In this document: piece by piece, positions 35,005 to 41,764 of the stretch
Layout: each line of letters begins with the position of its first letter
Numbering within the stretch: the first letter of the stretch is position 1
NCBI GenBank assembly: GCA_910580205.1
Contig: CAJTVP010000017.1
Coordinates: 1-41,764 of the forward strand
DNA length: 41,764 bases
From: an uncultured Eggerthellaceae bacterium
GTDB lineage: Bacteria; Actinomycetota; Coriobacteriia; Coriobacteriales; Eggerthellaceae
Reading direction: 5' to 3'
Translations under genes and position numbers: made by a program
Notes under the pieces: model-generated
Seen by the model: only the letters and a program-made list of their open reading frames with translations
Told to the model about the DNA's origin: nothing
The model's database searches: none

Positions 35005-35137
35005 GGCTGCGTCGTACGCGCAGCGATCTTGGGGAATGCGGGTGCGAATCCTGCGCTGTACCAGCAACCGTAAGGTCCTTGGAGCTGCGCGCTCCAAGGC
35101 GAAGTCGGAACACCAAGCCGAGCGGCCGATCCCTGGC
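35005..35137 (+). ncRNA. Cobalamin riboswitch
   Basis: The conserved core of the adenosylcobalamin/cobalamin aptamer is readable: GGGGAATGCG at 35031-35040, then GGTGCGAATCC (35041-35051), CTGTACCAGCAACCGTAA (the B12-box region, 35055-35072), a long GC hairpin using CCTTGGAGC and GCTCCAAGG, and AAGTCGGAACACC (35102-35114). It ends about 17 nt before the ATG of the ECF transporter gene. A small stem (GAGAA 35139-35143 with TTCTC 35150-35154) holds the GAGG ribosome site in its loop, hinting at control of translation. Cobalamin binding should switch the downstream operon off. Confidence 0.9.
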
Positions 35138-35154
35138 AGAGAAGAGGTTTTCTC

Positions 35155-36063
35155 ATGGTCGCAGAGCCCGCCCGCATACCGGGCGCGTTCCCGTCATCCC
35201 ATCCCGCGGTCTTGTTCGCGTGGTTCCTGGGCGCGTTGACGCTCACCATTCTGGTATCGGACCCCCTTTGGCAAGCGGTGGCCTTCGCCGGTGCCGCATC
35301 GTTCTGCCTCTGCACCCGTGGGCGATCTGGCTGGAAAACGGTGGCGGGGATGTTGCCGCTCTTCGCGGCGCTGGCCCTGGCGAACGGATTCTTCAATCCG
35401 CGCGGCGCTACGGTGCTGTTCACCTATCTCGGCCGCCCCTACACGCTGGAAGCGCTGCTCTATGGGGCGCAGGCCGCCGCCATGTTCGTGAGCGTGATGC
35501 TGCTGTTCGGAAGCTGGAACCGCGTGATGACCGCGGATGCGCTCATGTTCCTGTTCGGCAGCCGTCTGCCCGCCCTCACGATGGTCCTGACCATGGCTCT
35601 CAGACTGGTGCCAGCCTATCTCCATAAAGCCCGGCGGATCGCATGGGCGCAAGCGGGCATCGGCCAAGGAGCCGGCGAAGGCAGCGTGGTCGAACGTGTG
35701 CGGCATGGCTCCGGCATCTTGGGCGCGCTCACCACGTGGGCGTTGGAGGCGGGGATCGTCACCGCTGACTCCATGCGCAGCCGCGGGTACGGCTCTGGGC
35801 TGGCGCGCACCCAGTTCGCGCAGCACCGCTTCACGATCCGGGATGGGGCTGTGCTGGCGGCCATGGCCCTCCTGACAGCGCTCGCCTTTGCTGGCGTCAT
35901 CCAAGGCGCTGCCAGCATGGAATACCTTCCACGCATCGTCTTCCCTGAAACCACCGCTTTCGGCGTGGTGGCCTTTCTCGGATTCACGGGTTTTCTCTTC
36001 CTTCCCACAGCCCTGGATATGAAAGCGAGGATCTCATGGCGCAGATCGCTTTCCAGGATCTGA
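35155..36063 (+). CDS. ecfT: ECF transporter transmembrane subunit EcfT (CbiQ family)
   Basis: This 302-residue membrane coupling subunit joins the ATPases to the substrate-binding S component. It has several helices (about 17-110 and 225-290) around a cytoplasmic helical region with the Ala-Arg-Gly signature ADSMRSRGYG (about 203-212), the contact to the ATPase groove. ATG 35155 follows GAAGAGG directly downstream of the cobalamin riboswitch. Its last 28 nt overlap the ATPase gene. Given the riboswitch and the S component at the end of the operon, it most likely serves uptake of cobalamin or a precursor. Confidence 0.88.
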   Translation: MVAEPARIPGAFPSSHPAVLFAWFLGALTLTILVSDPLWQAVAFAGAASFCLCTRGRSGWKTVAGMLPLFAALALANGFFNPRGATVLFTYLGRPYTLEALLYGAQAAAMFVSVMLLFGSWNRVMTADALMFLFGSRLPALTMVLTMALRLVPAYLHKARRIAWAQAGIGQGAGEGSVVERVRHGSGILGALTTWALEAGIVTADSMRSRGYGSGLARTQFAQHRFTIRDGAVLAAMALLTALAFAGVIQGAASMEYLPRIVFPETTAFGVVAFLGFTGFLFLPTALDMKARISWRRSLSRI

Positions 36064-37703
36064 CGTTCTCCTATCCCGATCAGGCTCACCGCGCCCTTGA
36101 CGGGGTGAGCCTTGAGATCGAGCATGGGGATCTCGTCTGCTTGTGCGGACGGTCCGGCAGCGGCAAGACCACCCTTCTGCGTCATTTGAAGACAGCTCTC
36201 GCGCCCCATGGGATCCGCACGGGCAAGGTGCTCTTTGAAGGGCGTCCTCTTGAGGATGTCACCCCTGAAGATCAAGCGCGGTTCATCGGATTCGTGATGC
36301 AGGACCCGGACGCGCAGCTGGTCACGGACAAGGTGTGGCATGAGATGGCGTTCGGGCTGGAGAATCTGGGGACGGACCCGCGCGTCATGGAACTGCGCGT
36401 GGTGGAGATGGCGAGCTTTTTCGGCATCCAGCACTGGTTCCATGAGGGCACAGCGCAGCTCTCTGGCGGTCAAAAGCAGATGCTCAATCTGGCATCGGTC
36501 ATGGCTTTGCAGCCGAGCGTGCTGGTACTGGACGAGCCCACCGCTCAGCTGGATCCCATCGCGGCAGCGGATTTCCTGACCACGGTGCAGAAGATCAATC
36601 GGGAGCTGGGCGTCACGGTGATCCTGACGGAGCATCGGTTGGAGGATGCGTTCGCCATGGCGGATGCGGTGGTGGTCATGGATGCCGGCCGTGTCACGGC
36701 ATCCGGCAGCCCACAGAAAGCAGCGCGCACGCTCATCGCTCGTCACGATCCGCTGGAAAGGGCGCTTCCCACTCCCATCCGCATATATGGCGTGGTGAAG
36801 GGGGCGGCTGCCTCTCCCGCTCAGGATGCGCCCCTCACGGTGCGCGAGGGGCGGACGTGGCTCCTTGCCTACGAGCGCAGCCATCAGCTCCCCGTACGCG
36901 CGTTGCCGCAAGGAGCGTTGCCGGAATCACAAGACCCGGCTCTTTCTCTGCATGAGGTCTGGTTCCGCTACGATCGGGATGCGCCAGACATCTTGCGTGG
37001 TGCCAGTCTGGACGTGCCCCGCGGTTCCCTCTTCGCGCTTTTGGGCGGCAATGGCACGGGCAAGTCCACGCTGCTCAAAGTCCTCTGCGGTTTGGTGAAG
37101 CCGTATCGTGGGGAAGTGCAAGTGATGGGGCGCACGCTCAAGAAGGGCGCGCGTCGTTCGGGTGCCCTGGAAGGCATAGCCCTGCTGCCGCAAGACCCTC
37201 AGGACCTCTTCGTGAAACAGACCGTGCGCGAGGATCTGCTTTCCATGGTCGCTGGCCACGGGGATGCTCCCACGCTCATCCAGGAATCAGCGGATGCGTT
37301 CGGCGTCGTGGGCCTTCTGGACCGCCATCCCGCGGACCTCTCCGGCGGCGAGGCGCAGCGAGCGGCTCTGGCGAAGGTGCTGCTCGCACGCCCGGACGTG
37401 CTGTTGCTGGACGAGCCCACGAAGGGGGTGGACGCATTCGCCAAGGAGCAGCTGGCGAAGATGCTCCGAGACCTGACGGCGGAGGGTCTGACCATCCTCA
37501 TGGTGTCGCATGACGTGGAGTTCTGCGCGCGTGTCTCCGATGAAGTCGCGCTCCTTTTCGATGGGAGCGTGGTGGCGGTGAACACCCCGCGCGCGTTCTT
37601 CTCTCAGAACTCGTTCTACACCACAGCGGCGAATCGCATGAGCCGCCATGTGTTCGCGAACGCCGTGACGGATCAGGATGTGATCGACCTGTGCCTGCAA
37701 TGA
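36036..37703 (+). CDS. Fused double ATPase of an ECF transporter (EcfA-EcfA')
   Basis: This 555-residue protein has two full ABC ATPase domains in tandem. Domain 1 (about 1-240) has Walker A GRSGSGKTT (38-46), LSGGQKQML and VLVLDEPTAQLD. Domain 2 (about 300-545) has Walker A GGNGTGKST (337-345), LSGGEAQRAALAKVL and LLLDEPTKGVD. In many ECF systems the two ATPases are separate genes; fused forms are common in actinobacteria and in predicted cobalamin systems (CbrV-like). It begins within the end of ecfT and its stop overlaps the start of the S component gene (ATGA at 37700-37703), so all three are coupled. Confidence 0.92.
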   Translation: MAQIAFQDLTFSYPDQAHRALDGVSLEIEHGDLVCLCGRSGSGKTTLLRHLKTALAPHGIRTGKVLFEGRPLEDVTPEDQARFIGFVMQDPDAQLVTDKVWHEMAFGLENLGTDPRVMELRVVEMASFFGIQHWFHEGTAQLSGGQKQMLNLASVMALQPSVLVLDEPTAQLDPIAAADFLTTVQKINRELGVTVILTEHRLEDAFAMADAVVVMDAGRVTASGSPQKAARTLIARHDPLERALPTPIRIYGVVKGAAASPAQDAPLTVREGRTWLLAYERSHQLPVRALPQGALPESQDPALSLHEVWFRYDRDAPDILRGASLDVPRGSLFALLGGNGTGKSTLLKVLCGLVKPYRGEVQVMGRTLKKGARRSGALEGIALLPQDPQDLFVKQTVREDLLSMVAGHGDAPTLIQESADAFGVVGLLDRHPADLSGGEAQRAALAKVLLARPDVLLLDEPTKGVDAFAKEQLAKMLRDLTAEGLTILMVSHDVEFCARVSDEVALLFDGSVVAVNTPRAFFSQNSFYTTAANRMSRHVFANAVTDQDVIDLCLQ

Positions 37704-38434
37704 GAGCGCCTCGGACAGATGCCCGCAGCACCAGCGCGAAACCGCGCGTCTTGCTGCTCTTGATCGTCTTGGCGGCAGCTGCTGTCACGGTGGCGGCGGG
37801 CGCGCTCATCCGGGGCAAGAGCTACATCGTCGTGAGCGCCCTTCTGGTCATCTACGCCATGGTGCCCTTCTTCGCCTCCTTCGAAGCGCGCAAGCCCCCG
37901 GCGCGCGAGGTGGTCATGGTGGCGGTCATGGTGGCGCTGGCGGTGGCGTCGCGCGCGGTGTTCGCGTGGCTCCCGCACTTCAAACCCATGGCGGCCATCA
38001 TAATGGTGGCGGGCATGGCGCTGGGCCCTTCATCCGGCTTCATGGTGGGCGCGTTCTCCGCTCTGGTGAGCGGCTTCATCTTCGGCGTGGGGCCATGGAC
38101 GCCCTGGCAGATGCTCTCGTTCGGCCTGTGCGGCATGGTGTTCGGCGCTCTGGCGAAGGGGGGCGTGATCCCCTGCGCGCGCTGGACGGTTCCGGTCCGC
38201 GTGCTGGTGGGCGCGGCCGGGGGTCTGTTCGTGCTCCTCGTTTCCGGTCCGGTGCTGGACACCAGCTCCGTGTTCATGATGCTCGCGAGCCTGACGCCTG
38301 AGGGGGTGGCGGCCGTCTATCTGGCAGGCGCGCCCGTGAACGCTCTGCAGGGGGCAGCGACGTTCGCCACCTTGGCCTTGGTGGGCAGCCCCATCCTTGA
38401 GCGCATGGACCACGTTCGCCGCAAGCATGGGTGA
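37700..38434 (+). CDS. ECF transporter substrate-binding S component, probable cobalamin type
   Basis: This 244-residue integral membrane protein has about six or seven helices. The N terminus has an extra pair of helices (about 15-60); the S-component core begins near PPAREVVMVAVMVALAVASRAVF, followed by the family-typical GMALGPSSGFMVGAFSALVSGFIFGVGPWTPWQM (about 110-143). This layout resembles CbrT-like S components, shown to transport vitamin B12 in Lactobacillus delbrueckii. The riboswitch ahead of the operon supports cobalamin or cobinamide as cargo. ATG 37700 overlaps the ATPase stop; a GTG at 37691 is an alternative start. Cobalt uptake is less likely, as no CbiM/CbiN is present. Confidence 0.8.
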   Translation: MRAPRTDARSTSAKPRVLLLLIVLAAAAVTVAAGALIRGKSYIVVSALLVIYAMVPFFASFEARKPPAREVVMVAVMVALAVASRAVFAWLPHFKPMAAIIMVAGMALGPSSGFMVGAFSALVSGFIFGVGPWTPWQMLSFGLCGMVFGALAKGGVIPCARWTVPVRVLVGAAGGLFVLLVSGPVLDTSSVFMMLASLTPEGVAAVYLAGAPVNALQGAATFATLALVGSPILERMDHVRRKHG

Positions 38435-38536
38435 GCCGGTCGCGCATATCATCCTGTCTCATATCGCGACGGGAGCGGAGACGGCATGGCAGTGCATCTG
38501 CGCTATGATGCTTGCAACCAAGCAGAAGGAGAGACC

Positions 38537-38776
38537 ATGAGCGCACCCATCCTGTATTACTGGGCTCCATGCCAGACCTGTTCCGTCGTCACGGCGTTCG
38601 CAGATGAGCATGGCATAGAACTGGACAAGCGCGACGTTGAGCAGGAAGCTCCCTACCAAGAGCTGCTGGCTTTGGGTGGAGATGCCGATCTCATCCCATA
38701 TCTGTACGTGGACGAGAAGCTCATCAACGGCAACGACGATGTGATCGCCTACCTGACGGAGCGTTATCTGAGCTAG
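38537..38776 (+). CDS. Glutaredoxin-like protein with a CXXC site
   Basis: This 79-residue small thioredoxin-fold protein has active site C12-Q-T-C15 in YYWAPCQTCSVV, a central DKRDVEQEAPYQELLALGG and DLIPYLYVDEKLINGNDDVIAYLTERYL, where IPYLYVD is the cis-proline and the GxDDV-like helix end resembles NrdH/glutaredoxin. It may reduce a protein disulfide or bind a metal. ATG 38537 follows AGAAGGAGAG; a longer frame from 38486 lacks a ribosome site. A -10-like TATGAT is at 38504-38509. Its TAG overlaps the stop codon of the convergent gene. Confidence 0.85.
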   Translation: MSAPILYYWAPCQTCSVVTAFADEHGIELDKRDVEQEAPYQELLALGGDADLIPYLYVDEKLINGNDDVIAYLTERYLS

Positions 38777-39714
38777 GCGCGTGCAGCGCACGCATCGGCG
38801 AGCGCCTGGAACAGGAACGCGTGCTGGGCCAGGTATTCCGGATGCCATTGCACGCCCAAGAAGAACGGGTGATCCGCGGCTTCGACGCCCTCCACGATGC
38901 CATCTTCGCTCCATGCGTTCACGGTGAGCGGCGCGGCTACCAGATTCACGCCTTGGTGGTGGATGGAGTTCACGCGTCCCTGCGTGTGCCCTTCCAGGAT
39001 GGCAGCCAACCGGGTGCCCGGCACCACCTCTGCATGCTCCAAGGCATCCGAATAGGGTTTTTCCTGCATGTGCTGGACATCCGTGATGCCGCATACGCGC
39101 AAGTCTCGGTACAGCGTGCCGCCCAATGCCACATTCATCACCTGCATGCCGCGGCAGACGCCAAGCGTCGGCATCCCTTCATCGAAGGCTCGGCGCGCCA
39201 AACCCAACTCCAATGCATCCCGCTCATCGCTCACAGCTAAAAGGCCGTCAAGGCAAGGGATGTTGGCGGTGCTCGCTGGCGTGGTGATGTCGCGACCGTC
39301 CAGCACGGCGGTTCCGTTCTGCCCGGGCACGTTGTCCACCGCCCGTCGCAAGGCATCGTCCACAGGGCAATGCACGCAGTCTGACCCTGCCCCAGCTGCC
39401 CGGGAGGGCTTGCCATAAGGGCTGCGGGGAGGATCGTTCTCACTGCACAGTTCTGGGTGCAGCATCTCGCGCACATGGTCGGCGGTGGCATCCATGTAAT
39501 GACGCGGGTGCACGTCTCCGCCGCCCGTGAACAGGATGCCATCCAAAAGCGGGAATACGCTGTCCGCCAGCTGTTCGTTGGCCGCGGGATCTCCGGGAAT
39601 GGGCGTGATGAGGATGGGCACAGCACCCGTCTCAGCGATGCGGCTGATGTACTCCACGTTCACGCGCTGGAAATGGTCCGCCTCATTCAACGTAGTGGTG
39701 ATCCCGATGATCAT
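38773..39714 (-). CDS. Class I glutamine amidotransferase-type gamma-glutamyl hydrolase (peptidase C26) with an insertion
   Basis: This 313-residue enzyme resembles PuuD, which hydrolyses gamma-glutamyl-GABA. Motifs are IGITTTLNEADHFQRVN, LLDGILFTGGGDVHP, the nucleophile C187 in LGVCRGMQVMNVALGG, and H291/E293 in GVQWHPE. Between LHPELCS (about 91) and DERDALELGLARRA (about 163) lies an insertion of about 65-70 residues with several cysteines (CVHC at 113-116, C154), absent from typical relatives. GAGAGGGG precedes the ATG. The stop codon shares bases with that of the convergent glutaredoxin-like gene. No putrescine pathway genes are nearby, so the substrate remains open. Confidence 0.87.
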   Translation of the reverse strand: MIIGITTTLNEADHFQRVNVEYISRIAETGAVPILITPIPGDPAANEQLADSVFPLLDGILFTGGGDVHPRHYMDATADHVREMLHPELCSENDPPRSPYGKPSRAAGAGSDCVHCPVDDALRRAVDNVPGQNGTAVLDGRDITTPASTANIPCLDGLLAVSDERDALELGLARRAFDEGMPTLGVCRGMQVMNVALGGTLYRDLRVCGITDVQHMQEKPYSDALEHAEVVPGTRLAAILEGHTQGRVNSIHHQGVNLVAAPLTVNAWSEDGIVEGVEAADHPFFLGVQWHPEYLAQHAFLFQALADACAARA

Positions 39715-39820
39715 GGCACCCCTCTCTCATCAGCAGCAGTATGCCATGAAGATGCTGCTGGCTGCATCGGTTTCTTGGATTTTCAGACGTTCGAGCGACG
39801 CGCGGAAGCTGCGCAAGCGA

Positions 39821-40891
39821 TCAGATCTTGCCCATCTCTTCAGAGACGCGGTTGTACCAGTGCTCCCAATTGCCTGGGCAGTACTTCTTGGCACCCGCCT
39901 CGGAGACGGTGTAGCCGTAGCCGCGCGCAAGACCGGTGGCGTGGGCGGGGATGGCCTCTTCCCAGCTGCCCCACGAGGATGAGCCCCAGCCCCAGGCGTT
40001 GAACGGTCGCGAGCAGGCTGCGCCCTTGCTGCTCTCCACGGTGGAGATGGCCGCAGAGAAGCGCGGATCGATGCCGGCATCCCAGGCGGCGCTGGCGAAA
40101 GTGGATCCTTGGCCTGAGAGCGGGGATCCCGCCAGATAGCCATCCAGCCGTCCCGCCCAACTGCTCACGAAGGAGGTCTTGTCCTGATTCCAATTCGCGC
40201 CATCCTGCGAAGGGGTGGCCAGCGAAGATGAGCTGCTGCTTTGTTCATTGCCGTTGGCGCTGTCCGCTTTTTCCGCCGCCGCGGCTTCCTGACGTTGTTT
40301 CTCTTCCAAAGCGGCTTGCTCCTGCGCAGCTTTCTGCGCCGCCTCTCGTTGGGCGATGGCCAAGAGCGAGGCCCGCTCAGCGCGCTCTTGCTCTTGTTCG
40401 GCATCCGCCTTCGCCTGGTCCAAAGATTCCTGCGTCTCATTGCGCTCTCTCAGCATGTCCGTGAGCGATTGCAGGTTGTCGCTTGAGCTCTCATGGATGC
40501 GGTTGAAATAGTCGAAGGCGCTGAGGAACGTGCTCAGGTCCTCGGAAGCCAGGATCACCGTGACCAGGCCGGCGTCGCTGCGGTGCATCTTGTACAGGTC
40601 CACCATGCTGCCGGAGCACACTTCGCGCTGCGTGCTGATCTTGCTGTCGATGCTGGCGATCTCCGCTTCGTTCTCTTCGATCTGACGTTTGAGGGCTTCC
40701 ACCTCTTCGGTGGCGCGATTGTATTCCGCAGCAGTGGATTCGACGCTTTTCTGCAAGCCGACGGCATCCGCCTCTGTGTCGTTCGTTTCCGCAAAAGCTG
40801 AAAGGGGACACGCCGCCAGCGAGAACGCCAATGCGGCCGCCAGCAAGGGGCGCGCCATCATGTTCGCTTGTCCGTGGTCCCGTTTTTCCAT
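39821..40891 (-). CDS. Secreted coiled-coil protein with C-terminal lysozyme-like domain
   Basis: This 356-residue exported protein has a signal peptide (about 1-35, cleavage near AFA-ET) and a long coiled coil (about 40-215) like those of PcsB/CwlO/RipA-type peptidoglycan hydrolases, with LVTVILASEDLSTFLSAFDYFNRI as its conserved break. A Ser-rich linker (about 225-245) leads to a C-terminal lysozyme-fold domain (about 255-356), with GIDPRFSAAISTVESSKG (likely catalytic E286), NAWGWGSSSWGSWEEAI and ATGLARGYG. This suggests a lytic transglycosylase or glucosaminidase kept inactive by the coiled coil until recruited to the division site. TATAAT lies 7 nt before the ATG and no ribosome site exists, implying leaderless mRNA. 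Confidence 0.88.
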   Translation of the reverse strand: MEKRDHGQANMMARPLLAAALAFSLAACPLSAFAETNDTEADAVGLQKSVESTAAEYNRATEEVEALKRQIEENEAEIASIDSKISTQREVCSGSMVDLYKMHRSDAGLVTVILASEDLSTFLSAFDYFNRIHESSSDNLQSLTDMLRERNETQESLDQAKADAEQEQERAERASLLAIAQREAAQKAAQEQAALEEKQRQEAAAAEKADSANGNEQSSSSSSLATPSQDGANWNQDKTSFVSSWAGRLDGYLAGSPLSGQGSTFASAAWDAGIDPRFSAAISTVESSKGAACSRPFNAWGWGSSSWGSWEEAIPAHATGLARGYGYTVSEAGAKKYCPGNWEHWYNRVSEEMGKI

Positions 40892-40898
40892 GAAGAAG

Positions 40899-40904
40899 AT
40901 TATA
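40899..40904 (-). promoter_or_regulatory. -10 box giving a probable leaderless mRNA
   Basis: On the minus strand TATAAT is followed by seven bases (CTTCTTC) and then the ATG of the coiled-coil hydrolase. A transcript starting at normal distance would begin at the ATG itself. No Shine-Dalgarno sequence fits between. Confidence 0.55.
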
Positions 40905-40952
40905 GCGGCGAAGCGGAGAAGCGGCGGTTCTTCACAAATCGTCTGTATACGT

Positions 40953-41069
40953 TTTGATTACGTGGTTGTTCGGGCTCGTAGCCTATTGGCGCCTCGCTGT
41001 CTTTGCCCGGTTCCGAGGCTCTTTCATATATGCGTCGCTTCGCGCCGGGATTATGTGCGCCGGTTGATC
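40953..41069 (+). repeat. Truncated copy of the hairpin-core element
   Basis: The 5' part (GGTTGTTCGGGCTCGTAGCC, a weak hairpin) is followed by CTATTGGCGC, matching CTATTGACGC of copy 1, and then jumps straight to CTCGCTGTCTTTG, the sequence that ends the core in copies 1 and 3. About 105 nt of core is missing, as after an internal deletion. The tail then runs on into copy 3. Confidence 0.6.
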
Positions 41070-41070
41070 T

Positions 41071-41235
41071 TTTTGGTTCCGCGGCCGCGGTGCGGACCGC
41101 GAAATGAATTGACGCTGCGGCTTCCCAGATGCACCTGATCTTGGCCCTTTCATGCTTTCCCTCACAGCGCGAAGGCTGCTCGGCCGCATGACGGGCCAAT
41201 CTCAGGCACCCTGGGAACCCTCGCTGTCTTCGCCT
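41071..41235 (+). repeat. Dispersed hairpin-plus-core element, copy 3
   Basis: TTTT leads into a hairpin in GGTTCCGCGGCCGCGG-TGCGGACCGCGAA (imperfect, with a bulge), then a core at 41109-41230 identical to 10808-10929 over 122 nt. Unlike copies 1 and 2, it does not sit on a stop codon but lies in the gene-free cluster. Confidence 0.8.
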
Positions 41236-41291
41236 GTTTCTGGGGTTCTTTTATATGGCGGATCGCGCACAAAAATGCGCGCCGGTTGATT
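41220..41291 (+). repeat. Tail repeat, second copy of 40993-41069
   Basis: Both tails share CTCGCTGTCTT, a CTTT(C/T)ATAT word near the middle and end in GCGCCGGTTGAT. Similarity is moderate, with small gaps. Copy 1 at 10920-10940 has only the first part of the tail. Confidence 0.55.
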
Positions 41292-41388
41292 TGCTTAACC
41301 TGTATCCGCCCGGCGGCGTCTAACTTGATACGCGGCTTTCGCCGCGCTGGGCGGGAGCTCCTTCAATTGTTGAAGCAGAGACCTGGCG

Positions 41389-41455
41389 GCGGATGCGCAT
41401 ATCCAGCATCCAGGTGCGTATGACCCTCGTTGGCGGGCAATGCCCGCGCTGCGGG
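41389..41455 (+). repeat. Dispersed repeat, inverted copy of 31-97
   Basis: The segment matches the minus strand of 31-97 at about 57 of 67 positions, with an identical block around GGCGGGCAATGCCCGCGCT. Its palindromic part can form a short stem. Confidence 0.7.
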
Positions 41456-41489
41456 AGCGGGGTCGTCAAAAAAAGACCAGGGGAAGCCC

Positions 41490-41544
41490 CGTAGCGCACC
41501 CATTGGGTGCCAATGGTCAACCATGCGCACTGGGAATGCCAACC
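41490..41544 (+). repeat. 55-bp exact direct repeat, copy A
   Basis: These 55 bases are repeated without change at 41710-41764, 220 bp downstream. Similarity extends about 14 bases upstream (ACCAGGGGAAG against ACCAAGGGAAG). Internal short palindromes include CACCCATTGGGTG. The unit is non-coding. Confidence 0.85.
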
Positions 41545-41610
41545 TGCGCATCCGCCGTTCGGGAGAGCATCAGGTCCAGGGATGCCATCGCATCACCTGG
41601 CATCACCCCG

Positions 41611-41649
41611 TACTCCAGGCCACCCGGCAGGTGACTCAATGAATGTCGA
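41611..41649 (+). repeat. Dispersed repeat, direct copy of 152-189
   Basis: About 30 of 38 bases match 152-189. It is followed by two small hairpins (GAGCGCGAAGCGCGA and AACGGCGCAGCCGTT, about 41649-41679). Confidence 0.55.
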
Positions 41650-41709
41650 GCGCGAAGCGCGAGACACATTGAACGGCGCAGCCGTTCCCATCGGGACCAA
41701 GGGAAGTAT

Positions 41710-41764
41710 CGTAGCGCACCCATTGGGTGCCAATGGTCAACCATGCGCACTGGGAATGCCAACC
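41710..41764 (+). repeat. 55-bp exact direct repeat, copy B
   Basis: Identical to 41490-41544. The copy runs to the last base of the window, so its real end is not seen. Confidence 0.85.

Larger units (their letters stand above)
40892..41764. other. 870-bp gene-free repeat cluster
   Basis: No convincing gene lies here; the short open frames fall within repeats and lack ribosome sites. Content in order: a damaged copy of the hairpin-core element (40953-41069), its full copy 3 (41071-41235), duplicated tails (40993-41069 and 41220-41291), an inverted partner of 31-97 (41389-41455), a 55-bp direct repeat (41490-41544 and 41710-41764), and a partner of 152-189 (41611-41649). Confidence 0.75.

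Noticed and set aside
38486..38536. Upstream extension of the glutaredoxin-like protein to an ATG at 38486
   Set aside because: No ribosome site at that ATG, while AGAAGGAGAG sits correctly for 38537, and the extension has no similarity to the fold.
39457..40002. Plus-strand frame opposite the C26-type hydrolase and the end of the coiled-coil gene
   Set aside because: It spans two real genes and their gap, and has no recognisable motif.
41430..41642. Small open frames of 60-80 codons in the 3' repeat cluster
   Set aside because: They are made of the repeats themselves, overlap each other on both strands and lack ribosome sites.
41490..41764. CRISPR array
   Set aside because: Only two copies of a 55-bp unit with 165 bp between them, no regular short spacers, and no cas gene in the window.

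Overview
The window is chromosomal DNA from a high-GC anaerobe, most likely an actinobacterium of class Coriobacteriia (Eggerthella/Slackia-like). This is inferred from several features: the actinobacterial chaperone order dnaK-grpE-dnaJ-hspR-clpB, MurT/GatD peptidoglycan amidation genes, AddAB rather than RecBCD, a short clostridial-type deformylase, an oxygen-sensitive 2-hydroxyacyl-CoA dehydratase-type module, and GTG/TTG starts with strong GGAGG ribosome sites. Species cannot be fixed from the sequence alone. No tRNA, rRNA, transposase, phage or CRISPR is visible.

Layout. 1-367 is a repeat-rich non-coding leader ending in a promoter. 368-5611 is a two-component system with an ABC ATPase and a MacB/FtsX-type permease; two near-identical palindromes suggest autoregulation. 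5694-10779 is a redox block: a DUF362 protein, a 2-hydroxyacyl-CoA dehydratase-like subunit, a second such subunit fused to its ATP-driven activator, and a radical SAM protein. 11001-12275 (minus) is an ArsB/NhaD-type transporter, divergent from 12381-16064, which holds a fused MurT-GatD amidotransferase, rlmH and an exonuclease III. 16198-22488 is addB-addA. 22543-26318 holds a thioredoxin, a deformylase-like protein that has lost its catalytic Glu, a cation diffusion facilitator, and an ABC lipoprotein/permease pair without an ATPase. 26644-33547 is the heat-shock operon from a consensus promoter to a strong terminator. 33604-34944 holds a tiny membrane protein and a class B sortase. 34980-38434 is a cobalamin riboswitch followed by a complete ECF transporter (T, fused A-A', S). 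38537-40891 holds a glutaredoxin-like protein, a class I amidotransferase-type hydrolase and a secreted coiled-coil cell-wall enzyme. 40892-41764 is an 870-bp gene-free repeat cluster.

The most unusual content is (i) the dehydratase-activator fusion, which keeps an internal ribosome site and start codon, (ii) the MurT-GatD fusion, (iii) a dispersed element with a 122-bp identical core and a 5' hairpin whose sequence changes between copies while its pairing is kept, (iv) a candidate response-regulator operator used twice in one operon, and (v) two probable leaderless genes with the same 7-nt gap between -10 box and ATG. Both ends of the window carry members of the same repeat families.
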